Shown here: one piece after another, positions 61,846-64,000 of the stretch | Numbering within the stretch: the stretch's first letter is position 1 | Layout: each line of letters begins with the position of its first letter | Source of the DNA: Anadara kagoshimensis | Taxonomy: Eukaryota > Mollusca > Bivalvia > Arcoida > Arcidae | DNA: 64,000 nt | Reading direction: 5' to 3' | Assembly: GCA_021292105.1 (NCBI GenBank) | Contig: CM037874.1 | Coordinates: forward strand, 59,932,539 to 59,996,538 | The notes under the pieces: generated by a model | Told to the model about the DNA's origin: nothing | Database searches by the model: none | Seen by the model: the letters and a program-made list of their open reading frames with translations, nothing else | Made by a program: the position numbers and the translations under genes

Positions 61846-62404
61846 AAATGTTTCAAATGTTGTTTATATTTACTTTTTAAATTGATGTCTTTAGGGTGGT
61901 ATTTTAAGATAGCATGTTATATTTTTTATTTGTATAATAATTTTTCACCCATTTCCCCTGCCCTACCAGTCTCTCATACAGAACAAATACATTGTTGTTA
62001 TCTCATTATCAACAAGTTTGACCATATATTAAGATTTTTCCATGAATGAATTTAAATTGGAAGCTAATATTAGACTGTAACTATGGATACATAATATAGA
62101 AAAGTTTACATAATATGTTTTCATGCACATATTATATTTATAGAAAAAAGTATATTAATGAGAAAATTTTATTTATTATTTTATGTTAGACACAAAGTAA
62201 ACTTGATTGCATGTATTTAAAACATACGTAATGGTGAATAAAGTTTATAAAGTCTGATTTAATTATACATATATATACATACATCACTCAGTGTAATAAC
62301 AATGAAATTTCATATCTTTATCTCTGACGTTTAATGCATGATGACAAAACTTTGATGTAAAGACCAGATTTGATTTATCAATGAGACACAAACTATTTTT
62401 TACA

Positions 62405-63022
62405 GTGAAAATGGTGAAACTATGTTACAGTATCATAGTGAAAAATATGGCATAGTGAACAATGGAAAATAGCGAATAATGTGATATAGTGAACAATGTG
62501 AAAATAGTGAACAATGTGACATAGTGAACAATGATAAATAGTGAACAATGGAAAATAGTGAACAATGTGACATAGTGAACTATGTGAAAATAGTGAACAA
62601 TGTGAAATAAAGTTAACAATGAAAAATAGAAACAATAGGAAATAAATTGTGAACAATAGAAATAGTGAACAATGTGACAAAGTGAACAATGAAATAGTGA
62701 ACAATGTGCCATAGTGAACAATATGCCATAGTGAACAGTGTGAAATAGTGAACAATGTGACAGTAAACGAAGTGAAATAGTGAACAATGTGACATAGTGA
62801 ACAATGATAAATAGTGAACAATGGAAAATAGTGAACAATGTGACAAAGTGAAAGTGAATAATGTGAAATAGTGAACAATGGAAAATAGTGAACAATGTGC
62901 CATAGTGAATAATGTGAAATAGTGAACAATGGAAAATCGTGAACAATGTGAAATAGTGAAAAATGTGAAATAGTGAAAAATGTGTCATAGTGAACAATGT
63001 GACATGGTGAACATTGTGAAAT
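62405..63022. repeat. Degenerate 16-17-bp minisatellite
   Basis: The unit ATAGTGAACAATGTGA varies with GTGACA, GTGAAA, GATAAA and GGAAA endings, about 37 copies. Long minus-strand frames rich in HIVHY/FHCSL arise from the repeat and are not a gene. Confidence 0.88.
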
Positions 63023-63225
63023 AGTGTGTGATAGAAAAGAGGTAGGAAGATAACATTTAAAGGTTGAAGAGAAACTGTACAGGGGAAATGGGAGAGAAAT
63101 ACCATATATATGTTGTATATTAATCAGAAAATATAGCCTGGTTTGTATTTTATATAACTGGAAAACTAATCTGAATTTATTTTTGTTATGGGCAGGAAGT
63201 AAAACTTTTGGGTATCAATTTGTCA

Positions 63226-63475
63226 TCAAGTGTAAAGTTTATTTAGTCTTTTATAGAATACATTCAAAATTTAAAAATAAGTTAAAATGTCTTCAAAAAC
63301 GTAACTGAATTTATTCATTGTAAAATATGTTTCACGTTGTATACAGTTGACCCTGCACTTGTACAAGGACCATACACAACGATGAAACATGTTTTACAAC
63401 AAATGAAATCATTTATGTTTTAGAAGACATTTTACCTTACTTTTTAGTTTTAAATATGGTATATAAACTTACCTC
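63226..63475. repeat. Long palindrome (arms about 110 bp)
   Basis: The left arm includes AAAATGTCTTC (63284-63294), TTGTAAAATATGTTTCA and CGTTGTATAC. The right arm includes ACAACGATGAAACATG, TTTTACAACAAATG and GAAGACATTTTAC. The centre is CACTTGTACAAGGACC. It is probably a MITE remnant, with no flanking duplication identified. Confidence 0.65.
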
Positions 63476-64000
63476 ACACAAAGGATAATCTTTAAGGACA
63501 AAATTGGAATTATATTATATCTTATATATATATAACAGGAAAGTTTTTTAAAGTTATGCTTAGGTATAAAACACAGATGACAGAAAAATCAGAAAATTTT
63601 TAAAGTTTCAAAAAAAAGTTGGTATTTAACTGTTTATGATGTCATGTCAAGGTTTAAAGAAGTATTGAAAGAATTGAAGGCTGGAAAACTTTGATTTATG
63701 TTAGAATAAGTATGATTATTGATACCCAGACTGAAAATCTTCCTGGTAAGATACCATAACTGATTCATTAACTCCCACAACACACAGATGATAACTGTCC
63801 TTACCAAAGCGGAAATAAATGTCAGATACTGGAAAATTGAAGAAAATGTTTTTATTTATGTAATATTTTAGACATTTATTTTAATACAATTTTCAACAAA
63901 TTTTCTCTTTGAATCACTAAGTATCAAACAAAAACTTTACATTGCCCAAGTAGATTAAAAAAAAAAGCATCCTCACTATACAAGGTTATATCTGAAAATT
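63476..64000. other. No feature seen
   Basis: AT-rich DNA without coding frames or recognised repeats. Confidence 0.35.

Larger units (their letters stand above)
59129..62404. other. 3' UTR and downstream non-coding DNA
   Basis: No coding frame was recognised. 60460-60500 and 60765-60800 are a short direct repeat (TTTTAACTTGCAAA). Repeat D recurs at 61762-61845 (CAAGCACTACTGATAAGAAA to TATAATATGTAATTAAAA). Confidence 0.4.

Noticed and set aside
62425-63105. Minus frame of 226 codons rich in FTIFHCSL
   Set aside because: Arises from the 16-17-bp minisatellite; biased composition only.

Overview
The window is animal nuclear DNA. It is AT-rich, its one supported gene is split by GT-AG introns, and it is full of minisatellites, SINEs and retroelement debris. 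The SINE bodies (motif GACGTTAAACACCAT), the reverse transcriptase family (motifs IPMGTNCAP and YIDD) and the multi-B-box/FN3/GTPase protein all suggest a mollusc, most likely a bivalve. That assignment is an inference from motif resemblance, not from a search.

The only convincing gene is on the + strand, with coding exons at 29752-32233, 32661-32842 and 57767-59128. The splice phases agree (phase 1, then phase 0), and the spliced frame is open for 1341 codons plus stop. It encodes eight B-box-type zinc fingers, three fibronectin type III domains, a P-loop GTPase-like domain and a Cys-rich C-terminal region. The second intron (32843-57766, 24.9 kb) cuts the G domain between the P loop (exon 2) and the DTPG motif (exon 3). 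It holds most of the repeats of the right half of the window.

Layout: 1-720 nothing clear; 724-1099 retroelement tail; 1139-6072 a 37-bp minisatellite in two blocks, with a hairpin between them; 6530-7625 old inverted/tandem repeats; 7627-10615 two promoter-like segments (A, B) that recur at 17626-21025 (B', A'); 10457-16478 three tandem units, one carrying a 5'-truncated reverse transcriptase insertion (10898-12019) whose empty site is kept in its neighbours; 21.3-29.3 kb mostly unique or low-complexity DNA with retroelement tails, a palindromic MITE-like element and dispersed repeats; 29.7-32.8 kb exons 1-2; 33-35.4 kb retroelement fragments, a SINE with clear target-site duplications and another dispersed repeat; 35.5-43.2 kb a 7.7-kb array of a 30-bp unit that is open in one frame on each strand; 43.2-51.5 kb more repeats, a 1.5-kb element with 28-bp inverted termini and a 2-kb tandem duplication; 51.5-57.7 kb largely unrecognised DNA; 57.8-59.1 kb exon 3; then non-coding DNA with a third minisatellite (62.4-63.0 kb) and a long palindrome (63.2-63.5 kb).

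About 17 fragments of one retroelement family lie in both orientations. Most keep the 3' end, as expected from target-primed reverse transcription with 5' truncation. Paralogous copies inside the window act as empty sites, so several insertions can be dated relative to one another from this sequence alone. No functional RNA gene, CRISPR array or prokaryotic feature was seen.
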